64,000 nt of DNA from Paenibacillus amylolyticus (GTDB lineage: Bacteria > Bacillota > Bacilli > Paenibacillales > Paenibacillaceae): the NCBI RefSeq assembly GCF_003719335.1, contig NZ_RIAS01000001.1, forward strand, positions 248,001-312,000, in the 5' to 3' direction. The first letter of the stretch is position 1; every line of letters begins with the position of its first letter. The notes beneath the pieces were generated by a model. That model saw nothing but the letters and a program-made list of their open reading frames with translations, ran no database searches and was not told the DNA's origin. A program made the translations under genes and the position numbers. This document shows positions 18,702 through 27,938 of this stretch, piece by piece.

Positions 18702-20597
18702 CTAGACATCATCCGGTAGAATAAGACGTATTGAATCCCAGCCTTCCGGGGAAAATGTTCGCCATTCCGTACGTGATTCAGCTTCGCTCGAATCCAGAAT
18801 ACGCCATCCTTCCAGCATCCACCGCTCATGTCCTTCCACCTGATGTGGAATCAGAACAAACGTATCCTCACCCTTTTGAATTCCTAATTTTACTTGCCAG
18901 TCAATGGCTTGGATTGCAATTTGGCGCGCTGTCGAATGGTGATACTTTCTCCATTCCCTGTGCCAAGTCTCAGGTACATTAGCCTTCCTCTCGTTCCATG
19001 CCAATTTTTCGTTCATTTCATGGCCCAAGTCATTCTCTGCGTCATCGTGGTTCGCCGTTATGCCAGACATAAACGGTATTTGCAGTAATCCTTGAGTCTC
19101 ACCGTTGTAAAAGAAGGGGAAATGATGCTTCGATCCTCTGTTACTTTCACTTTCCCGCTGTTCAGGGTGACCAGGATTCTCACCACCTACCAGAATATCT
19201 TGCATCTGTATGCGCTCAGAGGTTCCGAGGACTCCTATAGTCTCTACTTCTACGACCTGTTCTTGCTCCTCTGGATGGGAACCTTCGCTATCCAAGAGTA
19301 AAGTAAAGAGTGACTGCTTATCTTGAACAAGCTCGCCGACTGTTGCCCAGTCCTTCAAGGTAGCAAATACGTGGTCGGGGAGTTCACCCTGTCCATGTCT
19401 CTGTAAAAAATCAGCGATGTCCACCCACTTCAATCCACTCGCAGCAGCGATTTCCATTCGTTCTTTGGTTAAACGATAGATTGACATGTGGTCGCGTGTG
19501 ATCCGTTCACAGTATTGCTCAAGTCTCCAGCAGACTTCAGCTGGCACATCGGGCGGCACCATAACTTCAAAATCTGGCTGTACATAAAACTTGCCTGATT
19601 GTATCTCCTCCTGCTTGTGTAAACTATCTATAAGATGAACACCACAATCCGCTCCCCTATTCAAGAATTCGATTGGATGGATCAACCAGCGAAATACCAC
19701 CTCTTCATTCTCATTCTTACCGATCTCACCAAACCCCCAGCCAGCTAAAGCATGTAACCAGCCTTGAAACGCTGCATTACTTCCACATAGTACACGGCAC
19801 CATTGATTCACTCCAGGAGCAAGTACCGCGAGCTGATATCGAAAATGCTGCATCTCTGATCCAGACACCCCGTATCGCTCCATGCATACTCTAAACACTT
19901 CACCATGCATCTCGAACCAGGACAACTTGATCCACTGTTGCAATTTATTTTGCCTGATTTCGAAACCTCGATCGGTTTGTTGCACCAAATTTAAGCAAAG
20001 CAGCATATCCAGCAGAATAACCACATGCACCGGATATCGCCCCTTATGTTCGTAGATCATCTCCAATGGTTCAAAATCCTCTTGTGACATGATCGTTAAT
20101 GTGCTTAACTTTTGTACCGTTCTCTTATGTATCGTACCTTTGCCAGTGACAGGCAGGCCTTCTTTATCAATCCAAGCAAGAAGATGAAGTAATTCCCCTG
20201 CGATATGCGGTTTACCTTCCTTTATAACACCTCGAACAGAACCGGCCATCGGTTCAACGGTGCAGTCTACACGGCCTGTATACGCTAAGGTCAACATGGC
20301 CAGATGACATTCAGGGATATGAAAAGAGCATTCTCCCCAGCTTTTATATACGGATTTAATCCATTGTTTACGCCGCAACATGGCAAAAGCTAGCTTCGCT
20401 TCAGCTCCACTTAATCCTTCCTTAGCCCACACGTCCGAAGGCAGAAGAGAAGAGAACGTTTGACCCGCATATTTGTGAAAAAGAGCACCAAGCACCCGTT
20501 GCTCTGCTGACGTAAGTTCAGACCAACTTGCCAGATCAAACAACTTTTTCGATTGCATCGATTTCTCCACTTCAAACTCCAGATCAGACATCCGCAT
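18702..20597 (-). CDS. Helicase-associated protein (Helicase_C_3 / XPB-partner type)
   Basis: A 631-residue protein directly downstream of the XPB-type helicase gene (23 bases). The segment FYVQPDFEVMVPPDVPAEVC with the following CERITRDHMSIYRLTKERME and FLQRHGQGELPDHVFATLKD-WATVGE (about residues 335-430) matches the Helicase_C_3 domain found beside XPB in other bacteria, for example the mycobacterial XPB neighbour. The N-terminal part looks like winged-helix repeats. No Walker motifs, so it is not itself a helicase. I infer that it works with the XPB-type helicase on damaged or blocked DNA. Good AAGGGG Shine-Dalgarno. Confidence 0.8.
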   Translation of the reverse strand: MRMSDLEFEVEKSMQSKKLFDLASWSELTSAEQRVLGALFHKYAGQTFSSLLPSDVWAKEGLSGAEAKLAFAMLRRKQWIKSVYKSWGECSFHIPECHLAMLTLAYTGRVDCTVEPMAGSVRGVIKEGKPHIAGELLHLLAWIDKEGLPVTGKGTIHKRTVQKLSTLTIMSQEDFEPLEMIYEHKGRYPVHVVILLDMLLCLNLVQQTDRGFEIRQNKLQQWIKLSWFEMHGEVFRVCMERYGVSGSEMQHFRYQLAVLAPGVNQWCRVLCGSNAAFQGWLHALAGWGFGEIGKNENEEVVFRWLIHPIEFLNRGADCGVHLIDSLHKQEEIQSGKFYVQPDFEVMVPPDVPAEVCWRLEQYCERITRDHMSIYRLTKERMEIAAASGLKWVDIADFLQRHGQGELPDHVFATLKDWATVGELVQDKQSLFTLLLDSEGSHPEEQEQVVEVETIGVLGTSERIQMQDILVGGENPGHPEQRESESNRGSKHHFPFFYNGETQGLLQIPFMSGITANHDDAENDLGHEMNEKLAWNERKANVPETWHREWRKYHHSTARQIAIQAIDWQVKLGIQKGEDTFVLIPHQVEGHERWMLEGWRILDSSEAESRTEWRTFSPEGWDSIRLILPDDV

Positions 20598-20620
20598 TTT
20601 CCTTCCCCTTCTGCAACATG

Positions 20621-22348
20621 TTAATGAATCTGTTCCTGCTCATGTACAATGTCATATTCGTACCCCTGCTCTACCAAAAACATCTGGCGATTTAACGCAA
20701 AATCCTGTTCCTTGCTATTTTCGGAAACCAGTGCATAGAAATAAGCTTTGTTCTCACCTGCTTTGGGACGTAAAATCCTTCCAAGCCGCTGGGCCTCTTC
20801 CTGCCTTGAACCAAAGCTGCCAGAGATTTCGAGGGCTACCGCAGCATCCGGCAAGTCAATCGCAAAATTGGCAACCTTGGACACAACAATCGTACGAATT
20901 TCGCCCTTTCTAAAAGCAGAAAACCAGTGAATGCGCTCCTGTTGTGACATCGATCCAGAGATTAGTGGTGCATCAATTTCCCGGGCAATCATCTCAAGCT
21001 GGTCAAGATATTGCCCAATGACAAGTGTCGGTAAATTTTGATGTCGTTCCAGTAAACGTTTTACAACCTTTAATTTCGCCGGATTTTCAGCTGCCAGCCG
21101 AAATTGATGTTTACCCTCGGCCTGCACATAAGTTGATCTTAATTCAGGCGACAAGGGTACCCTCACTTCCTTACACTCCACTTCAGCAATCCAGCCTTGC
21201 TGCTCCAGCTCTTTCCATGGCATATCATATAATTTGGGGCCGATCAGCGAGAACACATCCTGTTCACATCCATCTTCACGAACAAGCGTGGCGGTCAAAC
21301 CCAGACGACGAGTGGCCTGAATGTCCGCAGTAGCCCGAAAAACCGGAGCTGGCAACAAATGCACTTCATCATAGATGATCAGCCCCCACTTTCTCTCATG
21401 TAAAAGATGAATGTGGGTGAAATCCGCATCTTTCGATTTGCGATGAGTCAAAATTTGATACGTTGCTACCGTCACCGGTTTCACCTGTTTTTTCTGCCCC
21501 GAATACTCTCCGATCTGTTCCGCAGTTATCGTTGTTTTATCCTGAATCTCCTGTATCCACTGCCGGACAGACGTTGTATTGGACGTTAAAATAAGACATT
21601 CACATTGCAACCGTTCCAGCACAGCCATGCCAATAATCGTTTTGCCCGCTCCGCAGGGTAGTACCAGAAGTCCGCTCCCCCCGATGCCTTCGCCCTCTTG
21701 AAAAGCATCCACTGCCTTCTGCTGATAAGGACGTAGCGCAAATGTAGGTCGTCCTCCCTCTCCGCATCTGCTAGACATACTCGTCGTTGAATCATTAATA
21801 TTAGACCTCCAGCCAAATGAAAGTTCGCTCCCTTTCCGATAACCGGCGTAATCCAATACAGGGTAACCAAGACGTGTCAGTTCTCTCTTCAATAAACCGC
21901 GCTTTTCCCCCGATAACACAAGCTCATGTTTGCTCATTCGCTCCATACGGAAAGCAGATATCGATTTGATGCCACTCAAATCATCCAGCAATTGTTCGTC
22001 TTCGCTAATTAGGCGCATTTTGGCATGGTCCGGCTCGGCATGCAGCTTTAATTTGCCGTATTGCTCCATTATTCTGAACACATCCTGAGTGAGAGCCGCG
22101 GGCACATTCCAGCGTGACACCTTCTCAAGACTCTTAATCACCCATTCTGGATTCCAGCCTAGTGCCGCTGCATTCCACAGCGATAAAGGGGTGATCCGAT
22201 AGGTATGAAACGTTGCAGGTGTCTTTACGAGTTCGGCGTACATACCGAGCTCCGCTCTGGCTGTTTCAAACCCGGGATGCCCCACTTCGAGCAACACTGT
22301 GAAATCACGCTGTACAATGCACGCTCCCTGCGGATTGAACATCTCCAT
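20621..22348 (-). CDS. XPB-type superfamily 2 DNA helicase
   Basis: An ATP-dependent 3'-5' DNA translocase of the XPB/Rad25 family, best known in eukaryotic nucleotide excision repair and present in some bacteria. It keeps Walker A LPCGAGKTIIG near residue 231, a DEVH box (IIYDEVHLLPAP) near 324, the XPB RED motif LVREDGCEQDVFSLIGPKLY near 356, and motif VI QRLGRILRPK near 517. The N-terminal ~190 residues are a damage-recognition-like domain. I use the ATG ending at 22348; a GTG three codons earlier (22357) is also open. The next gene follows within 24 bases, so they form an operon. Confidence 0.92.
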   Translation of the reverse strand: MEMFNPQGACIVQRDFTVLLEVGHPGFETARAELGMYAELVKTPATFHTYRITPLSLWNAAALGWNPEWVIKSLEKVSRWNVPAALTQDVFRIMEQYGKLKLHAEPDHAKMRLISEDEQLLDDLSGIKSISAFRMERMSKHELVLSGEKRGLLKRELTRLGYPVLDYAGYRKGSELSFGWRSNINDSTTSMSSRCGEGGRPTFALRPYQQKAVDAFQEGEGIGGSGLLVLPCGAGKTIIGMAVLERLQCECLILTSNTTSVRQWIQEIQDKTTITAEQIGEYSGQKKQVKPVTVATYQILTHRKSKDADFTHIHLLHERKWGLIIYDEVHLLPAPVFRATADIQATRRLGLTATLVREDGCEQDVFSLIGPKLYDMPWKELEQQGWIAEVECKEVRVPLSPELRSTYVQAEGKHQFRLAAENPAKLKVVKRLLERHQNLPTLVIGQYLDQLEMIAREIDAPLISGSMSQQERIHWFSAFRKGEIRTIVVSKVANFAIDLPDAAVALEISGSFGSRQEEAQRLGRILRPKAGENKAYFYALVSENSKEQDFALNRQMFLVEQGYEYDIVHEQEQIH

Positions 22349-22436
22349 CTTTCCCACATCCCCATTCCTGATCTAGATCGTTCGAACAAAGATCTGACTC
22401 GTACACTCCGATCGCAAACTTCATTTTATTCACAAC

Positions 22437-22477
22437 AAAAAAAGCATCCTGTCCATACCTTGGTATGTTCAGGATGC
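22437..22477 (-). terminator. Terminator after the M20 gene
   Basis: On the minus strand GCATCCTG/CAGGATGC with an inner CATACC/GGTATG stem, then seven T. It separates the amidohydrolase gene from the XPB operon. Confidence 0.9.
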
Positions 22478-22490
22478 CCAACTACAGTTC

Positions 22491-23663
22491 TCAGCATTCA
22501 GCTGCGTAACCCTTCGCCATTGCCACAAACAGTTTTACCCCCGTCTGCATGGCGTCCTCGTCAAAATCAAACATCGGATGGTGATGTGGATACACCGCAT
22601 TTTTCTCTGGATTACCTGCACCGACAAACATGAAACACCCCGGGACCATTTGCAAATAATACGCAAAGTCCTCTGCGGGCATCAGCATCGGAGAGTTTTG
22701 CACCCGATCCGGGCCAAATATCGCTGTTGCTTCATTGAAGAAACGTTCCGTCTCCTGCGCATCATTGATCACGGGCGGATATCCCATGATGTATTTCACC
22801 TGGGTTTCCGCACCATATGCAGCTCCTGTCTGAGCCACCATGGTAAGAACACGTTCTTTCATTCCTGTCCGCGTCTCTTCATCAAACGTTCGTACCGTGC
22901 CGCTGAGCTTGCACTGCTCTGCAATCACATTTTGCGCAGAACCGGCCTGCATCGTGCCAATCGTTAGTACTGCCGGACGCAACGGGTCGACGGACCGGCT
23001 AACGATAGTCTGAAGCTGCATCACAAGGGCGGAGCCCGCAACGACACTATCAACGGTAGCTTGTGGCATGCCGCCGTGACCACCTTTTCCCTTAATATCG
23101 ATGTAAAAGTCATCTGCCGCAGCCATCATCGGTCCTGCTGTGCTTGCAACGACGCCAACGGGAATCGGCGTCCATAGATGAATGCCGTAGATAACGTCTA
23201 CACCTTCCAGCGCTCCGTCTGCAATGACCTGAACAGCACCACCTGGCAACAACTCTTCCGCAGGCTGGAACAGAAAACGGATTTCGCCCCGCACTTCCTG
23301 CTTATGACGGCTGAAATAAAGCGCGGTTCCCAGCAACATCGAAATATGACCGTCGTGACCGCAAGCATGCATCGCCCCAGGTTGCTGTGAGGCATACTCC
23401 ACATCTTTCTCGTCCTGAATCGGCAGCGCATCCATGTCAGCACGAAGCATGACGACAGGCCCTGGCCGTTCACCGCGAAGTATTCCAATCACCCCATGGC
23501 CGCCGATATGACGTTTCACCTCAATACCAAAGCTCTCCAGCATATCTGCTACAAAAGAAGATGTTTTCTCTTCATGAAAGGAAACTTCAGGATTGCGATG
23601 AAGGTGACGCCGCCATTCCACCATGTGGATCTGCAGATCTTCCCACCATATATTATTTGTCAT
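22491..23663 (-). CDS. M20-family metal-dependent amidohydrolase
   Basis: These enzymes hydrolyse N-acyl or hippurate-type amides with two metal ions. The 390-residue protein has HACGHDGHISMLLG near residue 105 (metal ligands Cys, His and His), the dimerisation insert with GKGGHGGMPQATVDS near 190, and the C-terminal AEDFAYYLQMVPG and the final His region PHHHPMFDFDED. An AAAGGATGGG Shine-Dalgarno precedes the start. Substrate is not clear; hippurate hydrolase, N-acyl-amino-acid hydrolase and N-acetyl-diaminopimelate deacetylase are the usual labels. Confidence 0.92.
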   Translation of the reverse strand: MTNNIWWEDLQIHMVEWRRHLHRNPEVSFHEEKTSSFVADMLESFGIEVKRHIGGHGVIGILRGERPGPVVMLRADMDALPIQDEKDVEYASQQPGAMHACGHDGHISMLLGTALYFSRHKQEVRGEIRFLFQPAEELLPGGAVQVIADGALEGVDVIYGIHLWTPIPVGVVASTAGPMMAAADDFYIDIKGKGGHGGMPQATVDSVVAGSALVMQLQTIVSRSVDPLRPAVLTIGTMQAGSAQNVIAEQCKLSGTVRTFDEETRTGMKERVLTMVAQTGAAYGAETQVKYIMGYPPVINDAQETERFFNEATAIFGPDRVQNSPMLMPAEDFAYYLQMVPGCFMFVGAGNPEKNAVYPHHHPMFDFDEDAMQTGVKLFVAMAKGYAAEC

Positions 23664-23873
23664 GTAATCCCATCCTTTCGATCATCAGCAGGGCTTGTTC
23701 ACAGCCCCCAACCTTCCTCTTCAAACCTATTGCTGTATATTGTAACAGAATTACATGAAAACCGATACGAAAGGCCTTTAGAAAGCTTGCACGGGAAGGG
23801 GAAACATACTATCATGAACTAGAGAAACACACGAGAATTATACTCGGAAGCTTATGAGGAGGATCAAACGCTT

Positions 23874-24221
23874 ATGATTTTTGAGAATACAGGCTTGGAT
23901 GGCTTGAAGAGCGACTTGGCATACCTGGATGAGAGCGCCGAGAAAGTCGGATTTGTCCGGTGGCAATGGGAATATTACCGTGCTACATATGACTACAAAA
24001 TCGAAGATGAACAAACCAACTCAGAATACTTTGTACGCATTAATACGCGCGCGGTAGAAGGCAAACTGGAGAAACCCGATACGGTTCTGGCCGTTGAAGC
24101 CGTTTATCTGGGCAAAGCTACTTTTCCGCATGGACTTGATTACGACTCTTCCGTTCCGCAGCCAGTCGTGAAGCTGGCCACCCAAAAACTGCAGCAGCTC
24201 AAAGAACTGCTCGAAGCTTAG
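23874..24221 (+). CDS. YugN-like family protein
   Basis: A 115-residue cytosolic protein matching the YugN family of Bacillales (function unknown). Sequence features are the mixed alpha/beta core with SAEKVGFVRWQWEYYRATYD and the C-terminal helix ATQKLQQLKELLEA. AGGAGG lies upstream. The SEDS gene begins 12 bases after the stop, so the two are co-transcribed and share the terminator at 25531-25567. Confidence 0.85.
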   Translation: MIFENTGLDGLKSDLAYLDESAEKVGFVRWQWEYYRATYDYKIEDEQTNSEYFVRINTRAVEGKLEKPDTVLAVEAVYLGKATFPHGLDYDSSVPQPVVKLATQKLQQLKELLEA

Positions 24222-24233
24222 GCGGGCCAGATT

Positions 24234-25520
24234 ATGAAACAACAAACGGCCCAGACGAGAACGAAGAGAGGCACGCCGGATTTTCAACTGCTAATCCTCA
24301 CTTTATTGTTGGTGGGCTTTGGACTGGTGATGGTATTTAGCTCCAGTTCCAGCATCGCAATCGCAAGCGAAAGTTTTAAAAACGATGCCCTTTACTTCAC
24401 GAAAAAACAACTTATGTGGGCGATGATCGGTCTGGTTGGCATGTTTTTTGCCATGAATATCCGCTTTAACAAGTACAAAAAGCTCTATGCACCCTTTTTC
24501 CTGTTTACCACAGCACTGCTCTTGATTGTATTGGTAACGGGTGCCGTTCTGAATGGTGCAAGAAGCTGGATTCGTATATTTGGATTCAGTCTTCAGCCCG
24601 CAGAGTTTGCCAAGATTGCAATTATTTTATATTTGTCTGCACTCATTACCAAAAAAGGCGAACGTTTCCGTGATTTCAAGACCGGATATTTCCCTGTCCT
24701 GTTCATCGTCGGATTTATTGCAGGATTGATCATGTTGCAGCCAGACTTCGGTACCTGTTTCATTCTGGTATCTACCTGCGGTCTTGTCATTTATGCTGGT
24801 GGAGCTAACATGAAGCACATCCTGGGTTCTATTTTATTGGTTGCGCTTGGTGGCGCACTTGCCTTTGGAGCTAGCGCCCTCTTTTCCTCCATGTCTCCGG
24901 ACACTCCTGCGCTGGACAGCACAACAACGGTGACAGCGGAGCAGAACTACAAAATTGGACGTATTCAAGCCTTCCTCGATCCAGAGTCTGATATTAATGG
25001 CGGAAGTCTCAACCTCTACCGTTCTCTGGTTGCCATCGGTGACGGTGGCATTACAGGTTCGGGAATTGGACAAGGCACCATGAAGTTGCATTATTTGCCT
25101 AATGCCTATAATGACTTTATTTTTTCCGTCATCGGAGAAGAGCTCGGTTTCATCGGGAGTGCATTGTTCCTGCTCGTTTATCTGTACTTTATCTGGAGAG
25201 GCATTATCGTCTCGCTCCGTTGCCCTGATCCTTTTGGAACGCTGGTGGGTATAGGCATCATGGGACTTATCGCAATCCAGGCCTTCATCAACATTGGTGG
25301 GGTGACTCAGACGATACCGGTAACAGGAGTTACACTTCCGTTTATCAGTTATGGGGGGACTTCGCTCTTTGTCATGATGGTGGCGATGGGTATTGTACTG
25401 AGTATTTCACGGACCAACAACCTTGAAGCAATCAAGGAAGAAAAAACGAAATCGGTAACGGTGCAGACACGTACCTCCCCTGCACTTCGTTCACGGGATT
25501 CGATTCGCCGAGTTCGTTAA
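24234..25520 (+). CDS. SEDS-family peptidoglycan glycosyltransferase (FtsW/RodA/SpoVE type)
   Basis: An integral membrane glycan polymerase that uses lipid II and works with a class B penicillin-binding protein. The 428-residue protein shows about ten membrane segments beginning near residue 16 (LILTLLLVGFGLVMVFSSSS), the family motifs QPAEFAKIAIILYLS, LQPDFGT, and the C-terminal signature TQTIPVTGVTLPFISYGGTS. From sequence alone I cannot choose between division (FtsW), elongation (RodA) and sporulation (SpoVE); the neighbour is yugN, with no PBP partner beside it. Confidence 0.93.
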   Translation: MKQQTAQTRTKRGTPDFQLLILTLLLVGFGLVMVFSSSSSIAIASESFKNDALYFTKKQLMWAMIGLVGMFFAMNIRFNKYKKLYAPFFLFTTALLLIVLVTGAVLNGARSWIRIFGFSLQPAEFAKIAIILYLSALITKKGERFRDFKTGYFPVLFIVGFIAGLIMLQPDFGTCFILVSTCGLVIYAGGANMKHILGSILLVALGGALAFGASALFSSMSPDTPALDSTTTVTAEQNYKIGRIQAFLDPESDINGGSLNLYRSLVAIGDGGITGSGIGQGTMKLHYLPNAYNDFIFSVIGEELGFIGSALFLLVYLYFIWRGIIVSLRCPDPFGTLVGIGIMGLIAIQAFINIGGVTQTIPVTGVTLPFISYGGTSLFVMMVAMGIVLSISRTNNLEAIKEEKTKSVTVQTRTSPALRSRDSIRRVR

Positions 25521-25530
25521 GGAATGAAAA

Positions 25531-25567
25531 AAGACTTTGCATCTGTACGATGCAAAGTCTTTTTTTC
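25531..25567 (+). terminator. Bidirectional terminator between the SEDS gene and the Asp23 gene
   Basis: AAGACTTTGCATC, a short loop and GATGCAAAGTCTT form a 13-bp stem with T runs on both strands, so it can stop both converging transcripts. Confidence 0.92.
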
Positions 25568-25631
25568 GTTTCTTTGTATAAAGATAAGGAACAAAATAGA
25601 TTTGTTCATTCCCATCGCGTAGTCTAAAGAT

Positions 25632-25994
25632 TTACAGATCGTCGCCTTTGAAAGAGACTCCCTCAACCTTTACATTCACTTCGACTACACGTAATCCGGT
25701 CATCGTTTCTACTGCTTCTCTTACATTCTGCTGAAGCATACGGGAAACTTCATGAATCGGGGTTTCGTACAGGACGATGATGCGCAGATCAATGGCTGCT
25801 TCCAGCTGGCCGACCTCTACGCCTACGCCCTTCTGTACGTTTTTACCACTGAGACGTTTCGCCCAGCCCTCTGACAAACCTCCAGACATTGCGGCGATTC
25901 CAGGTGTTTCCATTGCAGCCATTCCGGCAATTTTCGCAACCACGTCATCGGCAATCCGGATGTTTCCGCTCTCCATTTGAAGTTGTTCTGCCAT
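25632..25994 (-). CDS. Asp23/Gls24-family envelope stress protein
   Basis: A 120-residue protein of the Asp23/YloU/YqhY family, which is linked to cell-envelope and lipid homeostasis in Gram-positive bacteria. Features: GNIRIADDVVAKIAGMAAME near residue 10, AAIDLRIIVLYETPIHEVSR near 66 and the closing VVEVNVKVEGVSF. No signal peptide. Strong GAAGGAGGATG Shine-Dalgarno. It faces the SEDS gene across the shared terminator. Confidence 0.92.
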   Translation of the reverse strand: MAEQLQMESGNIRIADDVVAKIAGMAAMETPGIAAMSGGLSEGWAKRLSGKNVQKGVGVEVGQLEAAIDLRIIVLYETPIHEVSRMLQQNVREAVETMTGLRVVEVNVKVEGVSFKGDDL

Positions 25995-26177
25995 GCCACA
26001 TCCTCCTTCACTTCGTTACTCGTATTTTAAATCCTTTCCACCCTAAAAAGCAAATTTAACTGTAAAAGATGCGTTTACAACCTGCCCCTCTTTGGTTATA
26101 TTGAAATATGAAATTAATCGCATAGGTACATAACGTGAATTTCAAAACAAAATAAGTAAATAACCGAGGTGTTTTTT

Positions 26178-27248
26178 GTGAGAAACCGGATTTCATCTTT
26201 TTTGCTGATTGCATTTTTTGCACTCAGTGCCATCGCCCACTTCTTGAAATGGGATTCGATTCTACAGTTCGTCATATCTGCCATTTCGGTTATTTTTGTG
26301 GCCGGATTTTTAGGTAAAGCGACCGAAAGTGTAGCTCACTATGCAGGTCAACGACTAGGAGGATTCCTAAATGCCACCTTTGGCAATGCAGCCGAACTAA
26401 TTATCGCGATTTTTCTCGTTAAAGAGGGCTTGTTCGACATGGTCAAGGCCAGTCTGACCGGATCCATCATCGGCAACCTGCTACTCGTGCTGGGACTCAG
26501 CATTTTTGCCGGCGGGCTAAAGTATAAAACGCAAAATTACAACGTTTCGCTTGCAGGGCTGAACGGCTCCCTGATGATCGTTGCCATTATTGCTCTGTTC
26601 GTCCCGGCCGTATTCCTGAACACCCACTCTATCACACAGCGGGATACGAATACACTCAGTCTCATTGTGGCCGGCTTGCTCATTCTAGCTTATATCGCGT
26701 GGCTCATCTTCTCAATGGTCACACATAAAAGCTATCTTGCCGATGTAACAGATGACCAGGACGAAGAACTGCCTCATGAGCATGCTCCGGCGTGGTCGAA
26801 GAAAAAGTCGATCCTCTATCTCGTGATCGCTACGGTCATGGTCGCTTTTGTCAGTGAATGGCTGGTCGGCACACTTGAAGTATTCACTTCAGAGTTTGGA
26901 CTAAGTGAGCTGTTTGTTGGTGCGTTCCTTGTGGCCATTATCGGTAATGCAGCCGAACACAGTGCAGCCATCATGCTTGCGATGAAAAACAAAATCGGTG
27001 CCGCTGTTGAAATTGCAGTAGGCAGCAGTTTGCAGATCGCACTATTTGTAGCTCCAGTGCTGATCTTTGTAAGTTACTTTACGGGTCGTACGATGGATAT
27101 CGTATTTACCACCATTGAACTGGTCGCCATCGGTGTGTCTGTTTTTATCGCCAAATCGATCACACAGGATGGCTCCACCAACTGGTATGAAGGTTTGCTT
27201 CTGCTTGTTGTTTATGTCATTCTAGGCGTCTCATTCTTCTTGGTATAA
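26178..27248 (+). CDS. Calcium/proton exchanger (CaCA family, YfkE/Cax type)
   Basis: An inner-membrane antiporter that exports Ca2+ in exchange for protons. The 356-residue protein has eleven or so membrane segments in two inverted halves. Each half carries the family motif: GNAAELIIAIFLV near residue 68 and GNAAEHSAAIMLA near 254. An acidic cytosolic stretch (DDQDEELPHEHAPAW) lies between the halves. I chose the GTG at 26178 (RNRISSFLL) because GAGGTG is properly spaced before it; another GTG at 26169 overlaps that Shine-Dalgarno. Confidence 0.95.
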   Translation: MRNRISSFLLIAFFALSAIAHFLKWDSILQFVISAISVIFVAGFLGKATESVAHYAGQRLGGFLNATFGNAAELIIAIFLVKEGLFDMVKASLTGSIIGNLLLVLGLSIFAGGLKYKTQNYNVSLAGLNGSLMIVAIIALFVPAVFLNTHSITQRDTNTLSLIVAGLLILAYIAWLIFSMVTHKSYLADVTDDQDEELPHEHAPAWSKKKSILYLVIATVMVAFVSEWLVGTLEVFTSEFGLSELFVGAFLVAIIGNAAEHSAAIMLAMKNKIGAAVEIAVGSSLQIALFVAPVLIFVSYFTGRTMDIVFTTIELVAIGVSVFIAKSITQDGSTNWYEGLLLLVVYVILGVSFFLV

Positions 27249-27289
27249 AGAACTGTAGATTGACCGTCATACCACTCCTGCATACATCA

Positions 27290-27329
27290 AGAGACAGCCG
27301 AGGGATTTCTTTCCCGCGGCTGTCTCTTT
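27290..27329 (+). terminator. Terminator after the Ca2+/H+ exchanger
   Basis: AGAGACAGCCG and CGGCTGTCTCT form an 11-bp stem with GGGA/TCCC inside, then TTTA. Confidence 0.85.
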
Positions 27330-27367
27330 ACTCCTACTGCAACAATAGACGATACATCGACACATAC

Positions 27368-27396
27368 AAAAAAAGCATGCAACGGAATGTGCATGC
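27368..27396 (-). terminator. Terminator after ylaN
   Basis: On the minus strand GCATGCA and TGCATGC form a 7-bp stem followed by seven T. Confidence 0.85.
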
Positions 27397-27424
27397 CTTC
27401 TATTCTGACCCGCGCGATAGCAGG

Positions 27425-27718
27425 CTATTGCTCATTCTTTTTGTTCAAAGCTTCATATAAAATCGCCAAGTTCCGCTCAAGCGCGCTAACCATCTGCTTA
27501 CCTGTACCTTCTGGAAGGAGTCCTGCACGAACAGCAAAATCAACTTCCTTGGAGAACCCATACATCTGTGTATCCAATACTTCCTCATAGAGAGGGCAGT
27601 AGCGGGTAGCCAGATTCTCCATCTGTACTTCAATAAGCTTCTGTATTTTATCTGCATCTTCTTGAAGAAGATTGATTGCTTTCAGGTTCAGCTGGTCCTG
27701 CAGATCAGATGAAGTCAT
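27425..27718 (-). CDS. ylaN: YlaN-family protein (UPF0358)
   Basis: YlaN is a small Bacillales protein that is needed for growth under iron limitation and binds Fur in B. subtilis. The 97-residue sequence matches in the central block, CPLYEEVLDTQMYGFSKEVD and FAVRAGLLPEGTGK. The N-terminus (KIQKLIEVQMENLATRY) is helical. The Shine-Dalgarno GGGGGG is well placed. Its own terminator follows at 27368-27396. The nearby exchanger gene points the other way. Confidence 0.93.
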   Translation of the reverse strand: MTSSDLQDQLNLKAINLLQEDADKIQKLIEVQMENLATRYCPLYEEVLDTQMYGFSKEVDFAVRAGLLPEGTGKQMVSALERNLAILYEALNKKNEQ

Positions 27719-27895
27719 GCATCATTTCCCCCCTATGTCCCAAAATCGCGTAAAGACGTTCTACCTCTAATATTAGACGAAATGAAGAGCTAATACAAGA
27801 ACCTGACCAAAATAACCGCATGAGTTGTGAGCTCTGTTACAGCCTTTTCTCCCTTTCTCTAATTCACTCTAAGGGACATCGTGTTCCGCTATGAC

Positions 27896-27930
27896 TAAAA
27901 ACACCCCTGCCCGAAGGCAGAGGTGTTCTT
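27896..27930 (-). terminator. Terminator after the HPr-like gene
   Basis: ACACCCCTGCC, a CGAA loop and GGCAGAGGTGT pair on the minus strand as ACACCTCTGCC...GGCAGGGGTGT, followed by TTTT. Confidence 0.88.
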
Positions 27931-27938
27931 AAATGATG

